A DNA stretch of 64,000 nt. Source: Hanstruepera ponticola. Lineage in GTDB: Bacteria > Bacteroidota > Bacteroidia > Flavobacteriales > Flavobacteriaceae. Positions 16,998 through 25,900 of this stretch are shown piece after piece. The notes beneath the pieces were generated by a model. It searched no databases. It saw nothing but the letters and a program-made list of their open reading frames with translations, and was not told the origin of the DNA. Both the position numbers and the translations under genes were made by a program. The stretch covers positions 930,001 through 994,000 of the forward strand of contig NZ_JABANC010000001.1 in the NCBI RefSeq assembly GCF_012931685.1. Reading direction: 5' to 3'. Positions within the stretch are counted from its first letter, which is position 1, and every line of letters begins with the position of its first letter.

Positions 16998-17089
16998 AAA
17001 TGTAGTTTTAGTTTTCGTAAAACTATTTTGAAATACTTAATTATAAAACTCAAAATGAGTCAAGTAAGATTATCCATGAGTAAACAATA

Positions 17090-18403
17090 TTAAAGATCAA
17101 ACCCAATATTAACACCTAATTTATTGGCAATAATTTTGGTAATACGTTGCTTAATTTCAGGAATTTTCACAGAACTTAATACGTTATTACTAAACGCATA
17201 CATCAATAACGCTTTGGCTTCTTTTTCAGGAATACCACGTGAGCGCATATAAAACATAGCACTTTCGTCTAACTGACCAATGGTGCAACCGTGAGAACAT
17301 TTTACATCATCTGCAAAAATTTCTAATTGTGGTTTGGTGTTTATGGAAGCTTTATCGCTTATCAGGATATTATTGTTAGCCTGAAATGCATTTGCTTTTT
17401 GAGCTTCTTTTTCGACTACAACTTTTCCGTTAAAAACACCTGTTGCGTTATCTCCAAAAATACCTTTGTAATCTTGATGACTTTCGCAATTTGGTTCTAT
17501 GTGATGAACCAATGTGTTATGGTCAACATGCTGTTTGTTACCAATGATAGTGACACCTTTTAATGTTGAATCTATACGTTCGCCTTTTTGAAAGAAATTT
17601 AAGTTATTACGTGTCAGTTTACCACCAAACGAAAATGTATGCACTGAACAATGACTTTCTTGCTTCTGACTGATAAATGTATTATCTATTAGTGAAGCAG
17701 TTTCTCTATCGTTCTGAACCTTATAATAATCTACAATAGCACGTTTATTGGCAAAAATTTCGGTCACACTATTGGTTAGTACAGGGTTGTCTGTTAAGCT
17801 TTGATGACGCTCAATTATTTGAACGTGAGCATTCTCATCTACTACAATTAAGTTTCTAGGTTGCAACATTAAGGCCGATTCATTTCCAGAACAAAAATGT
17901 AAGATTTGAATGGGTTTTTCAACCAATTTATTCTTTCTAATATGAATGTATGCACCTTCACCCGCAAATGCCGTATTTAAGGAAGACAAGCTGTCTTTAG
18001 TTGCTGCTTTATTGAAATAATTTTCAATAACTATACGGTATTTAGGTTTGCTTAAGGCTGATGACATCAAACAAACGTCTATACCATCATGTGTTGTTTG
18101 TGATAAATGTGAAGAGTATCTTCCATCAACAAATACAATTTTATAACTGTCTATATCGTGAATAAAATACTTTTTGACATCACGATATTCTAAAGCATTT
18201 TCTTGTTTTGGAAAAACACTATAATCCTGATTTAGAATAGATTTTAGTGATGTGTATTTCCAAGCTTCTTCTTTTTTAGTTGGGAATCCTTTTTCTTCAA
18301 AAGTTTTTATTGCTTGATTTCTAATATCATGCAATGGTGAATTGTCATCCAAATGATCCTCAAATGCTAAATATGAAGAAACTATTTTATCTTTTAAATC
18401 CAT
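17090..18403 (-). CDS. sufD: Fe-S cluster assembly protein SufD
   Basis: A 437-residue scaffold subunit of the SufBC2D complex. The N-terminal helical part contains KKEEAWKYTSLKSILNQDY, typical of SufD. The C-terminal half is the right-handed parallel beta-helix seen in SufB/SufD (NNLNFFQKGERID, HVDHNTLVHHIEPNCESHQDYKG, FNGKVVVEKEAQKANAFQ). It ends in the family segment DDVKCSHGCTIGQLDESAMFYMRSRGIPEKEA. It starts 9 bases after the sufC stop. SufD pairs with SufB and holds the SufC ATPase during cluster building in the cytosol. Confidence 0.95.
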   Translation of the reverse strand: MDLKDKIVSSYLAFEDHLDDNSPLHDIRNQAIKTFEEKGFPTKKEEAWKYTSLKSILNQDYSVFPKQENALEYRDVKKYFIHDIDSYKIVFVDGRYSSHLSQTTHDGIDVCLMSSALSKPKYRIVIENYFNKAATKDSLSSLNTAFAGEGAYIHIRKNKLVEKPIQILHFCSGNESALMLQPRNLIVVDENAHVQIIERHQSLTDNPVLTNSVTEIFANKRAIVDYYKVQNDRETASLIDNTFISQKQESHCSVHTFSFGGKLTRNNLNFFQKGERIDSTLKGVTIIGNKQHVDHNTLVHHIEPNCESHQDYKGIFGDNATGVFNGKVVVEKEAQKANAFQANNNILISDKASINTKPQLEIFADDVKCSHGCTIGQLDESAMFYMRSRGIPEKEAKALLMYAFSNNVLSSVKIPEIKQRITKIIANKLGVNIGFDL

Positions 18404-18412
18404 TTGCTTTTT

Positions 18413-19165
18413 TTAAGCGTTCACTTCTTCTTTTATCCAGTCGTAACCTTTTTCTTCTAGCTCATGTGCTAGTTCTTTTGGGCCAGATTTTACAATACGA
18501 CCATTGTGTAATACATGTACAAAATCTGGGACTATATAATCCAATAGTCTTTGATAATGCGTGATTACAATGACTGCATTGTCTTTGCTTTTTAGCTTGT
18601 TAACACCATTTGCAACAATACGCAGCGCGTCAATATCTAAACCAGAATCGGTTTCATCTAAAATGGCTAGTTTAGGTTCTAACATAGCCATTTGAAATAT
18701 TTCGTTACGTTTTTTTTCACCACCAGAAAAGCCTTCATTTAAAGAACGCGATAAGAACTTTCTATCAATTTCTAATAATTCAGATTTTTCACGTATCAGC
18801 TTCAGCATTTCATTTGCTGGCATGTCTTCTAATCCTTTAGCCTTTCTAGTTTCGTTTATGGCTGTTTTTATGAAGTTGGTAACTGATACTCCAGGAATTT
18901 CAACAGGATATTGAAATGACAAAAAGATACCTTTGTGAGCACGTTCTTCAGCAGCTAATTCATCGATATTTTCACCTTCTAATAGGATTTCTCCCTTATC
19001 AACTTCATATTCTTCTTTCCCTGCGATAACCGAAGCCAGGGTGCTTTTTCCAGAACCGTTAGGTCCCATTATAGCATGGACTTCACCAGGCTTAACTTCA
19101 AGGTTAATGCCTCTTAAAATACTTTTATCCTCTACACTTGCGTGTAAGTTATTTATCTTTAACAT
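18413..19165 (-). CDS. sufC: Fe-S cluster assembly ATPase SufC
   Basis: A 250-residue ABC-type ATPase without a membrane domain. Walker [10 protein letters not shown] is at 34-42, the ABC signature is in [14 protein letters not shown] with the SufC-typical Glu/Lys, Walker B is [12 protein letters not shown], and the switch His is in VITHYQRLL. It powers conformational change of the SufB-SufD scaffold. It begins 3 bases after the stop of the NlpE-C-like lipoprotein gene, which separates it from sufB, and so belongs to one message. Confidence 0.96.
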   Translation of the reverse strand: MLKINNLHASVEDKSILRGINLEVKPGEVHAIMGPNGSGKSTLASVIAGKEEYEVDKGEILLEGENIDELAAEERAHKGIFLSFQYPVEIPGVSVTNFIKTAINETRKAKGLEDMPANEMLKLIREKSELLEIDRKFLSRSLNEGFSGGEKKRNEIFQMAMLEPKLAILDETDSGLDIDALRIVANGVNKLKSKDNAVIVITHYQRLLDYIVPDFVHVLHNGRIVKSGPKELAHELEEKGYDWIKEEVNA

Positions 19166-19168
19166 AGT

Positions 19169-19597
19169 TTATTTTGATTCCAATTTAACAACATTATTGC
19201 TTTCTGCGTTTGATGGAGCAACTTCCATAATTTCTTTTATGGCAACTCTAAAATCCCAACCTTCTTCATTTTCAGGTTTAGGTGTTATTTTTCCTCTTAT
19301 GGTAACGGTAACATAATCAGTAGCTTCTTTTTTATACTTTTTTGCCATATTGTCTAATTCATGCATTTTTTCATCAATCACAACAGCATAAATATCTCTG
19401 TGAGTCTGTAATACAGCGGCATCAGCGAAGTAAACAAATTCACCTTTTAAAAGGGTTAATCCATCGTTTTGTTTTTCTGTTCGGTTTGGACTGTCAACAT
19501 CTATAGGTTTAGAAGTTGACGCATCTTCTGTTTTAGTATCGTTTTTACAAGCAACTAAAACAATAAAACTGATAAATAAGACTGCTAATTTCTTCAT
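19169..19597 (-). CDS. Small lipoprotein with NlpE C-terminal OB-like domain
   Basis: A 142-residue lipoprotein with lipobox Cys17 (FIVLVACKND). After a charged linker, residues about 48-130 read GEFVYFADAAVLQ, then a Tyr-Ala-Val-Val strand, an Ala/Lys helix with MAKKYKKE, and VTVTIRGKITPKPENEEGWD. The order and the Y-ADA and RGKI-P motifs match the OB-fold C-terminal domain of NlpE, the envelope-stress and copper-linked lipoprotein. I recognise this by eye and hold it at moderate confidence. It is embedded between sufB (10 bases) and sufC (3 bases), an odd place for an envelope lipoprotein because SUF works in the cytoplasm. It may couple envelope or metal stress to SUF expression by co-transcription only. 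Confidence 0.65.
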   Translation of the reverse strand: MKKLAVLFISFIVLVACKNDTKTEDASTSKPIDVDSPNRTEKQNDGLTLLKGEFVYFADAAVLQTHRDIYAVVIDEKMHELDNMAKKYKKEATDYVTVTIRGKITPKPENEEGWDFRVAIKEIMEVAPSNAESNNVVKLESK

Positions 19598-19607
19598 GAT
19601 TATAATT

Positions 19608-21056
19608 TTATCCTACTGATCCTTCTAAACTTATTTCTAATAATTTTTGAGCTTCAACAGCAAACTCCATTGGTAATTTATTCAGAACTTCTTTACTAAA
19701 ACCATTAACAATCAAGGCAATAGCTTTTTCGGTGTCAATACCTCGTTGATTACAATAAAAAATTTGGTCTTCACCAATTTTACTGGTTGTTGCCTCATGT
19801 TCAATTTTTGCCGATTTGTTTTTAGCTTCTATGTAAGGAAATGTGTGTGCTCCACATTCGTTACCCATAAGCAAACTATCACATTGCGAAAAGTTACGTG
19901 CGTTTTCAGCTCGAGAACTTATTTGAACTAATCCTCGATAACTATTTTGAGATTTTCCAGCTGAAATACCTTTTGAAATAATTGTTGACTTGGTGTTTTT
20001 TCCAAGATGAATCATTTTTGTACCAGTATCGGCTTGTTGGTAATTATTTGTTACGGCAATGGAGTAAAACTCACCAACAGAATTATCACCTTTAAGAATG
20101 CAACTTGGATATTTCCAAGTAACTGCAGAACCAGTTTCAACCTGTGTCCATGATATTTTTGCGTTCTTTTCACAAAGCCCACGTTTTGTTACAAAGTTGT
20201 AAACACCACCTTTGCCTTCAGCATTTCCTGGGTACCAGTTTTGAACAGTTGAGTATTTAATCTCAGCATCATCTAGAGCAATAAGCTCTACAACAGCTGC
20301 ATGTAATTGATTTTCATCACGGCTTGGAGCAGTACAACCTTCTAGGTAAGAAACATAACTACCTTCATCCGCAATAACTAATGTTCTTTCAAATTGACCG
20401 GTTCCTGCTTGGTTAATTCTAAAATAGGTAGATAGTTCCATTGGGCATTTAACACCTTTTGGAATATAACAGAACGAACCATCACTAAAGACAGCAGAGT
20501 TTAAAGCTGCATAAAAATTATCTTTTTGAGGCACTACAGTTCCAATGTATTTTTTTACTAATTCTGGATGCTCTTTAATGGCTTCAGAAATACTCATAAA
20601 AACAATGCCTTTTTCAGCCAAGGTTTTCTTAAAAGTTGTAGCTACAGAAACTGAATCTACAACAACATCCATAGCAACACCTGCTAACTTTTTTTGCTCA
20701 TCAAGGGATATCCCAAGTTTTTCAAATGTGGCTAACAGTTCTGGGTCTACTTCATCAAGACTATCATATTTTGGCTTACTATTTGGTGCCGAATAATATG
20801 AAATAGCTTGAAAATCGGGTTTTGTATAATTTACATTGGCCCAATCTGGTTCAATCATTTCTTTCCAAATCTTAAAAGACTCCAATCGCCATTCAGTCAT
20901 CCATTCTGGTTCTTCTTTTTTCTTCGAAATTGCTCGAACAATATCTTCATTTAAGCCAATAGGAAAGGTTTCAGATTGTATATCTGTATAAAAACCATAC
21001 TCATATTCCTTGGTTTTTAATTCCTCTCTTAAATCGTCTTCTGTGTATTTACTCAT
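19608..21056 (-). CDS. sufB: Fe-S cluster assembly protein SufB
   Basis: A 482-residue core scaffold protein of SufBC2D, the site of nascent cluster assembly. Diagnostic segments are [64 protein letters not shown], and the C-terminal [20 protein letters not shown] with [21 protein letters not shown]. The conserved Cys and Glu/His residues that hold sulfur and iron are present. Length matches the family. It begins 9 bases after the sufA stop. Confidence 0.96.
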   Translation of the reverse strand: MSKYTEDDLREELKTKEYEYGFYTDIQSETFPIGLNEDIVRAISKKKEEPEWMTEWRLESFKIWKEMIEPDWANVNYTKPDFQAISYYSAPNSKPKYDSLDEVDPELLATFEKLGISLDEQKKLAGVAMDVVVDSVSVATTFKKTLAEKGIVFMSISEAIKEHPELVKKYIGTVVPQKDNFYAALNSAVFSDGSFCYIPKGVKCPMELSTYFRINQAGTGQFERTLVIADEGSYVSYLEGCTAPSRDENQLHAAVVELIALDDAEIKYSTVQNWYPGNAEGKGGVYNFVTKRGLCEKNAKISWTQVETGSAVTWKYPSCILKGDNSVGEFYSIAVTNNYQQADTGTKMIHLGKNTKSTIISKGISAGKSQNSYRGLVQISSRAENARNFSQCDSLLMGNECGAHTFPYIEAKNKSAKIEHEATTSKIGEDQIFYCNQRGIDTEKAIALIVNGFSKEVLNKLPMEFAVEAQKLLEISLEGSVG

Positions 21057-21065
21057 GTTTAGAAT

Positions 21066-21395
21066 TTAAAGTGAAAAAGATTCGCCACATCCACATGTTC
21101 TATTAGCATTAGGGTTATTAAAAACAAAACCCGATCCGTTTAAGCCACCTGAATATTCAAGTGTTGTGCCAATTAGGTATAAAAAGCTTTTCTTGTCAAC
21201 GATAATTTTTACGCCATTATCTTCAAAAACTTTATCGTCATCTAGTTGTACTTTATCAAACTTTAAATCATAAGACAAACCAGAACAACCACCACTTTTC
21301 ACACCAACCCGAACATAGTCGGTTGCCATATTAAAGCCGTCTTCAGTCATTAATTCAATGACTTTCTTTTTAGCTGTTTCAGAAACTTTTATCAT
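21066..21395 (-). CDS. sufA: A-type Fe-S carrier protein (SufA/IscA/HesB family)
   Basis: A 109-residue A-type carrier that accepts clusters from the scaffold and hands them to target proteins. The three invariant cysteines are present: Cys37 in KSGGCSGLSY, and Cys101 and Cys103 in RTCGCGESFSL. It is the first gene of the suf operon. A -7 box lies 33 bases upstream (21428-21435) and nothing on the same strand precedes it closely, so the operon promoter is here. Confidence 0.94.
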   Translation of the reverse strand: MIKVSETAKKKVIELMTEDGFNMATDYVRVGVKSGGCSGLSYDLKFDKVQLDDDKVFEDNGVKIIVDKKSFLYLIGTTLEYSGGLNGSGFVFNNPNANRTCGCGESFSL

Positions 21396-21427
21396 ATTCT
21401 TTAATTAGATTTTGTCTAAATAGAGTG

Positions 21428-21435
21428 CAAATATA
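21428..21435 (-). promoter_or_regulatory. Putative -7 element of the suf operon
   Basis: On the minus strand TATATTTG matches TAnnTTTG, 33 bases before the sufA start, in the gap between sufA and the stop of the upstream cytochrome gene. No strong -33 box and no obvious IscR-like operator were found by eye. Confidence 0.55.
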
Positions 21436-21500
21436 CAATATAAGTCATGGATTACCATATAACCTAACATTATATTAGTATATGGTTTAATAGCTTTTTG

Positions 21501-22577
21501 CTATTGGTTTTGAAAGTCTGGATTATTAATGAATGATGGGTCAGAAAGAGAAAGTAGGAATGCTTTTAGGTCAGCTTTATCCTGATCAGAAAGTTGCACA
21601 CCACCTTCGTTAACTTTTTTCATGAGTGGGTCTATAGTTGGTGAATCCTGAAGACCTTCACTATAATGATTAATAACATCATCTAAAGTAAAAAACCGAC
21701 CATCGTGCATATAAGGTGCGGTAAAGGCTAAATTTCTTAACGAAGGTGAACGGAATTTACCATTATCGGCTGGATCTCCTGTGACTTCACCTAATCCTAA
21801 ATCGGAAAAAGTCGCATCTAAACCATTGTTGTGGAATGCATTGTCTGTCCATAACGGATTGTTTGGATTGCCATGACAATGAAAACAATCGCCTCTTTCT
21901 TCATCCATAAAAACATTGAGTCCGTTTTCTTCTTCAGGCGTTAAGTTTGTTAAACCTAAAAGATACCTATCAAATTTTGAATTTGCCGAAATGAGTGTTC
22001 GCTCAAATTGTGCAATAGCTTTCGTGGCTTTTTCTTTTGTTATTGGACCATTTCCAAAAGCACTGGTAAACATGTTTGGATATTCTGGATGCTGTTGTAA
22101 TCGTTGAATTACAACTTCCCAAGTATTATGCATTTCAACTGGGTTAATTACTGGTTCCAGAGCTTGATGTTCTAGACTAAACACGCGTCCGTCCCAAAAG
22201 AAATTTTCGTCGTAGTTCCAAGCTAAATTGAACAAAGGCATTGAATTCCTATTCCCTGGAACACCATCTACACCAATACTAAATCTTGGAATATCACTAA
22301 AAGCATTTTGAGGTAAGTGACAGTGCGCACATGATTGTGTATTATTAGAAGAAAGTAGTGGATCGAAAAATAATTTCTTACCCAACGCAATACCTTCAAC
22401 AGTTTGAGGGTTGTCTATTGGGATGACTGGGTCAAGAATGTTATCGGAAAAAATTTGCGGTATTTCTAATGGTGCAGGTGTTGGTCTATTTACATAGCCA
22501 TTGTCTTCGTCGTCTTTTTCACAAGCTGAAAAAAAGACAAAACCGAAAAGCAGTAAATATGTAAAATTAAATTTCAA
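21501..22577 (-). CDS. MauG/MbnH-like diheme cytochrome c peroxidase family lipoprotein
   Basis: A 358-residue lipoprotein (lipobox FFSACEKDD, Cys19) with two c-type heme sites, CAHCH (83-87) and CFHCH (231-235), in the bacterial cytochrome c peroxidase layout. Conserved segments include GKKLFFDPLLS, NAFSD, NLAWNYDENFFWDGR and RNLAFTAPYMHDGRF. Downstream is VINHY, with Tyr305 at the place where classical peroxidases carry a Met heme ligand and MauG has a Tyr. This points to a MauG/MbnH-type protein oxidase and not a plain peroxidase (alignment by eye). It follows the MbnP-family gene after 3 bases. In methanotrophs MbnH oxidises a Trp of MbnP to kynurenine; the same pairing is inferred here. 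It is predicted to be periplasmic and membrane-anchored. Confidence 0.88.
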   Translation of the reverse strand: MKFNFTYLLLFGFVFFSACEKDDEDNGYVNRPTPAPLEIPQIFSDNILDPVIPIDNPQTVEGIALGKKLFFDPLLSSNNTQSCAHCHLPQNAFSDIPRFSIGVDGVPGNRNSMPLFNLAWNYDENFFWDGRVFSLEHQALEPVINPVEMHNTWEVVIQRLQQHPEYPNMFTSAFGNGPITKEKATKAIAQFERTLISANSKFDRYLLGLTNLTPEEENGLNVFMDEERGDCFHCHGNPNNPLWTDNAFHNNGLDATFSDLGLGEVTGDPADNGKFRSPSLRNLAFTAPYMHDGRFFTLDDVINHYSEGLQDSPTIDPLMKKVNEGGVQLSDQDKADLKAFLLSLSDPSFINNPDFQNQ

Positions 22578-22580
22578 TTC

Positions 22581-23354
22581 CTATTGTGTTATATTACCAA
22601 TTGAAAATACAGAAACAACATTTTCCTGCATCATTTTTTGAGCATCATAATTAGGCATTAAAGGTGTGTCTAACACATTTAAATCCCATGTATTAGGATT
22701 TTTAAAAAATTCAGCAAAATTCATTTTTACTTCAATGGTGGCATTGTTTGTAATTGTAATTGGGGTAGATAAATTGATTTCGGCAAAATTCTGCTCAAAG
22801 ACACCATCACTCACCCTAGCAGTGCCATTGTGAAAATTAAATGGTGATGGTGCAGTAGTATCTACATTATATTGTCCATCAAATTGTAAGAAATGATAAC
22901 CACCTCCCAACATAGCAGGCCAGTTCCATGAAGCACTATTTAAATCAAGGTAAGCACCATCAATATTATCTGTTTCATTGAATCCCCAAATAAATTTCAA
23001 GCTGTAATTACCAGTAGGAATGTTGTTATTCACTGGAGTAAAGTTATATGTGCTTTCGTCCTGCAAATCAGTAAATTTATAGCCATCAAAAAGGTAAGCG
23101 TCACCATTTTCATTGACCAACTCCAACCTTGAAATTAAGTATCTAATTCTGGCCATACTCATTTTTTCGCCGTGTTCATTTGTGACAATTTCTGTTTGTA
23201 AATTTGTACTATTAATAGTAGTCCCATCCCAATCATGTGAAAAGGTAAAGCTTATATTAGCATTGGTTGGTCCAGGTAAAATGTTATCATCTTTATCTTC
23301 ACTACAAGCAATAAACAATAGAACAAATGAGAGTAGGGCTAATATTTTTTTCAT
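22581..23354 (-). CDS. MbnP-family copper-binding-type lipoprotein
   Basis: A 257-residue lipoprotein (lipobox FIACSED, Cys17) of the MbnP family. The beta-sandwich begins with the family hallmark ISFTFSHDWDG, then MARIRYLISRLELVNENGD, and contains a WxW motif, Trp143-Asn-Trp145 (SASWNWPAML), followed by GGYHFLQFDGQY. In the methanotroph protein, conversion of the first Trp of WxW to kynurenine by MbnH is required for tight copper binding. The motif, Met147 and nearby His154 are intact here. Its start overlaps the stop of the preceding repeat lipoprotein gene by 4 bases (ATGA), and the diheme cytochrome gene follows after 3 bases. No methanobactin precursor or biosynthesis genes are present. 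Confidence 0.87.
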   Translation of the reverse strand: MKKILALLSFVLLFIACSEDKDDNILPGPTNANISFTFSHDWDGTTINSTNLQTEIVTNEHGEKMSMARIRYLISRLELVNENGDAYLFDGYKFTDLQDESTYNFTPVNNNIPTGNYSLKFIWGFNETDNIDGAYLDLNSASWNWPAMLGGGYHFLQFDGQYNVDTTAPSPFNFHNGTARVSDGVFEQNFAEINLSTPITITNNATIEVKMNFAEFFKNPNTWDLNVLDTPLMPNYDAQKMMQENVVSVFSIGNITQ

Positions 23355-24679
23355 TTCATTTTAATTATTAATAGGTCAGTAAATCCTTTGTTTTCTTCAA
23401 TATCACCATCAGAACTGCTTGACTCGCCAACAGCTATGATGGTATTATCTTCTAGTTTTGTAGCGTCATAACTAAAATCAATTTCAGAGCCTCCTACTGT
23501 TTTTTGTGAGATTAAATTTCCGGAACTTCCTACTTCAATAACCCAAGCATCATTTTGTCCTTGATTTGACGAAACATCGCCATTGGCACTACGGGAGCTA
23601 CCAGAAATAATAAACTTATCATTAGATTTTTGAATGGATCTAGCGACATCAAAGCTAGAGCCACCAAAAGTTTTTTCCCAAATTAAATCACCACTAGGAG
23701 AAATTTTTATCAGCCATAAATCGGCAGCACCATTATTGCTTGAAACATCAAAATCACTACTTCTAGTGTCACCAGTTATTAAGTAGTTTCCGTCACCCGA
23801 ATCTACTATCCCTCTAGCTTCATCAATTTCTGTTCCGCCATATGAGCGTTCCCATATGAGTGTACCAGTTTCAGAAATTTTTATCACCCAAAAATCGTAA
23901 GTGCCAATATTATTTTGAATGTCAACATCATTGCTATCTGATGAGCCTACAATAATATAACCATTATCTGCCGTTTGAATAGCATCATAAGGTGTGTCAG
24001 TAAAACCGCCACCATAATATTTACTCCATTCGCGATTTCCGCTAGCATCCAATTTTATCGCCCAATAATCACCGCCTGCATGGCGCATTCCTGAAACACG
24101 TGTATTACCTTCTCCTCCTGAAGCCGTAACATCTAAAACACCAGTTATAAAGTAACCAGAATCATTTGTTTGAATTAAGGTAAATCCAATGTCGGAGCCT
24201 GTATAACCAAACGATTTTTGCCAAGTTATGTTTCCGTTGGTGTCAAGCTTTGAAATCCAATAATCTTGAGCACCTGCATTATCTGTAACGTCCAAATCAT
24301 TACTTGTACTGTAGCCTAATATGGCATAACCACCATCTTGGGTTTGAATAATGGCATGGCCTCTATCATCTCCTGTTCCACCATAAGTTTTAGACCATTG
24401 CAAATTGTGAGTCATATCAAATTTAAGTACCCAGTAGTCAAAACTTTCATTGGTTTTATCTGTTATATCGCCATCATTACTTTGTGAGTAACCTAATATT
24501 ACATAACCACCATCATTAGTTTTTGCAATAGATTGAGCACTTTCATTTTTAGTTCCACCATAAGTTTTTGCTAACTGAAGATTGGGTTCAGGAGATATAA
24601 CTTGGCTGTCGTCATCTTTTGAGCAATTAAACAAAAACAGCATAGAAGCAAAAATCAATATTTTAAATTGGTTCATCAT
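23351..24679 (-). CDS. Lipoprotein with six to seven SBBP/propeller-like repeats
   Basis: A 442-residue lipoprotein when started at the ATG at 24679 (the adjacent ATG at 24676 is equally possible). Residues upstream in the same frame would run into the previous gene and lack a signal peptide. The lipobox is LFNCSKDDD. The body consists of about 50-residue repeats with the pattern W-KTYGG-T-DD-AI-T-DGGY-I-GYS-SNDGD, then a G-DYWV-KLD segment. They fit a six- to seven-bladed beta-propeller or a related solenoid. Function is unknown; such proteins are thought to be surface-exposed. It lies between a choice-of-anchor B gene and the MbnP-family gene, translationally coupled to the latter. Confidence 0.8.
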   Translation of the reverse strand: MMNQFKILIFASMLFLFNCSKDDDSQVISPEPNLQLAKTYGGTKNESAQSIAKTNDGGYVILGYSQSNDGDITDKTNESFDYWVLKFDMTHNLQWSKTYGGTGDDRGHAIIQTQDGGYAILGYSTSNDLDVTDNAGAQDYWISKLDTNGNITWQKSFGYTGSDIGFTLIQTNDSGYFITGVLDVTASGGEGNTRVSGMRHAGGDYWAIKLDASGNREWSKYYGGGFTDTPYDAIQTADNGYIIVGSSDSNDVDIQNNIGTYDFWVIKISETGTLIWERSYGGTEIDEARGIVDSGDGNYLITGDTRSSDFDVSSNNGAADLWLIKISPSGDLIWEKTFGGSSFDVARSIQKSNDKFIISGSSRSANGDVSSNQGQNDAWVIEVGSSGNLISQKTVGGSEIDFSYDATKLEDNTIIAVGESSSSDGDIEENKGFTDLLIIKMK

Positions 24680-24683
24680 GATT

Positions 24684-25892
24684 TTATGTGCCACTTTTTC
24701 GTATGATAAAAAGTCCTCTATTAATATCACTAATTATAATGTTTCCACTTTCAAAGTATGGGTACACATTCCAAGCACCTCTAAAGTTAGTAGCATTGTT
24801 TTCAGGGTGTGTGTCAAAATACCCTATTTTAGATATTGAATTGTTTTCAATGTTAGAAACATCATAAATATTTACACCAGCAGTATAATTGGCTTGGTAA
24901 TATAAATTGTCTTTCACATAGCCATTATGATCAATGGCAGGAGAATTCCCAAAAAAGTCTGTGTGATATATAGGATTGTCTAAATCTGTAAAATCAAATA
25001 CTAGAGTTCTTGTATTACCTCCATAATTAACTTCATCAAGTTCATCACCTAAAATAAAATAGTTCATATCAGACGTGAACCAACCTTGATGTGTATAGCC
25101 TATATTGGAATAATTTACAGTTGAAATTTCAATTGGATTCGACTTGTCTGTTACATCAAAAAGGCCAACTTCATAGACGTTACTGCCTACTAATATTTCT
25201 CTGCCAGTGTAATCATTATCAGGCCCATTATAAGTTATTACTTGCGCGTCATGAGAATAACCAGAAAAACCACCTGCTCCAAAAGGGTTTAATGGATCTT
25301 GAATATTTACAAAATGAGGACCTCCCGAAAACGTATCAGATCCTACGGCATATGCAAAACCAGAAACTTCATTGATAACAATATTATGAGCGCTACCAAA
25401 TCCTGTGTAATGGGCATCAGCAGTAAAGTTCTGTGGGACAGTTGTTAATGCACTAAGGCGTGTTAAATCAAAAATTTGCATCCCATGATTATTGGCCTCA
25501 CTTACAATAAAAGCATAATTATTATAAACCTTAACATCTCTCCAAGAACTCGCTACAGTAGCAGTATTTAGCGTACCTAAATATATTGGATTAACAGCAT
25601 CGGTGACATCAATAAATGACGTGCCATTACTAGTGCAAATTATGGCAAATTCTTTGCCTGAAGCACTATCTGTCCAACCCCAAGAGTCGTTCCCAGTAAT
25701 GCCAATACCGCCAAAAGTAGAAAGCGGTAAATGGGCAATTAAATCATAATTGTTACAAGGGTATATCCCTGCAAAACCATTGTTACACTCGCTATTTTGA
25801 GGAATATCAGGCGTGCTATCGGCATTATCATCACTTGAACAGCTATAAATACCAACTAAAATAAATAGCAAAAAAAATATTTTAGGTTTCAT
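24684..25892 (-). CDS. Choice-of-anchor B family protein (LVIVD repeats), lipoprotein form
   Basis: A 402-residue lipoprotein (lipobox IYSCSSDD) of the choice-of-anchor B family. The order of motifs is shared with the next two genes: CNNGFAGIYPCNNYDLIAHLPLS, NDSWGWTDSASGKEFAIICTSNGTSFIDVTD, WRDVKVYNNYAFIVSE, SGYSHDAQVITYNGPD, YTHQGWFTSDMNYFILGDELDE, AIDHNGYVKDNLYYQANYTAGV and a C-terminal RGAWNVYPYFESGNIIISDINRGLFII. The LVIVD-type units predict a beta-propeller. This copy ends right after the propeller with no T9SS tail and is held by lipid. It is third of three tandem paralogues. Confidence 0.88.
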   Translation of the reverse strand: MKPKIFFLLFILVGIYSCSSDDNADSTPDIPQNSECNNGFAGIYPCNNYDLIAHLPLSTFGGIGITGNDSWGWTDSASGKEFAIICTSNGTSFIDVTDAVNPIYLGTLNTATVASSWRDVKVYNNYAFIVSEANNHGMQIFDLTRLSALTTVPQNFTADAHYTGFGSAHNIVINEVSGFAYAVGSDTFSGGPHFVNIQDPLNPFGAGGFSGYSHDAQVITYNGPDNDYTGREILVGSNVYEVGLFDVTDKSNPIEISTVNYSNIGYTHQGWFTSDMNYFILGDELDEVNYGGNTRTLVFDFTDLDNPIYHTDFFGNSPAIDHNGYVKDNLYYQANYTAGVNIYDVSNIENNSISKIGYFDTHPENNATNFRGAWNVYPYFESGNIIISDINRGLFIIRKSGT

Positions 25893-25900
25893 TTGTATTA

